From assembly GCA_903930805.1 (NCBI GenBank), contig CAIYZZ010000262.1, forward strand, positions 1-7,060: a DNA stretch of 7,060 nt, written 5' to 3'. This document shows positions 6,970 through 7,060 of the stretch, piece after piece. A model generated the notes under the pieces. The model searched no databases, had not been told where the DNA came from, and saw only the letters and a list, made by a program, of their open reading frames with translations. The DNA comes from an uncultured Rhodocyclaceae bacterium. Its GTDB lineage: Bacteria; Pseudomonadota; Gammaproteobacteria; Burkholderiales; Rhodocyclaceae. The position numbers were made by a program, and so were the translations under genes. How positions within the stretch are numbered: position 1 is the first letter of the stretch; each line of letters opens with the position of its first letter.

Positions 6970-7001
6970 CATCCGGCGATGCGATACGAAACGCCCGGAT
7001 G
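6970..7001 (-). promoter_or_regulatory. Leader hairpin between promoter and porin start
   Basis: On the minus strand CATCCGGGCG (7001-6992) and CGCCGGATG (6978-6970) pair, with one bulged base, around a 13-base loop. It lies in the predicted 5' untranslated region, 20 bases before the porin ATG. No T run follows, so it is not a standard intrinsic terminator. It could be an mRNA stability or translation-control structure, or an operator half-site pair. Confidence 0.4.
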
Positions 7002-7021
7002 ACGAACTATCGATCATCGCG

Positions 7022-7050
7022 ATTCTCCACTGCTTCGTTAGTCTGGTCAA
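7022..7050 (-). promoter_or_regulatory. Sigma70-like promoter of the porin/binding protein/kinase operon
   Basis: On the minus strand TTGACC (7050-7045; five of six to the -35 consensus) is followed by a 17-base spacer and GAGAAT (7027-7022; four of six to -10). Transcription would begin near 7015, giving a leader of about 65 bases that contains the hairpin. It is the best-spaced promoter seen in the window. Confidence 0.5.
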
Positions 7051-7060
7051 TCGAACTAAA

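Overview
The window looks like a GC-rich betaproteobacterial chromosome segment, most likely of the Rhodocyclales type. This is inferred from a divergent M16 peptidase/ftsY pair, a short FtsY, and the style of the Crp/Fnr regulator and the porin; no marker gene confirms it. No tRNA, rRNA, CRISPR array or insertion sequence is visible.

Left part (1-2370): a secreted zinc peptidase of family M16 reads leftward off the window edge. Divergent from it, across 76 bp, is ftsY, the signal recognition particle receptor, followed by a probable intrinsic terminator. The last ~95 bases at the left edge do not look like the C-terminus of an M16 protein. In another frame of the same strand they read as a different, helicase-like protein, so the edge is either a real rearrangement or a chimeric join.

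Middle (2448-3370): a Crp/Fnr-family regulator with a GTG start is followed by a 64-residue DUF2892 inner-membrane protein with two cysteines. They may form a small regulator/target unit. The DUF2892 gene ends tail-to-tail with the next operon, and the two stop codons overlap.

Right part (6949 down to 3367, minus strand): a compact three-gene operon encodes an outer-membrane porin-like beta-barrel, a one-domain PstS-like periplasmic binding protein, and a membrane-bound hybrid sensor kinase (periplasmic domain, HAMP, HisKA, HATPase, receiver). A good sigma70-like promoter and a leader hairpin precede it. The gene junctions are tight, and an 11-codon mini-ORF bridges the last two genes by stop/start overlaps. 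The layout suggests one envelope signalling pathway: entry through the porin, capture by the binding protein, and sensing by the kinase. No output response regulator or Hpt protein lies in the window, so ligand and target are unknown. This operon is the best candidate for a poorly described system here.
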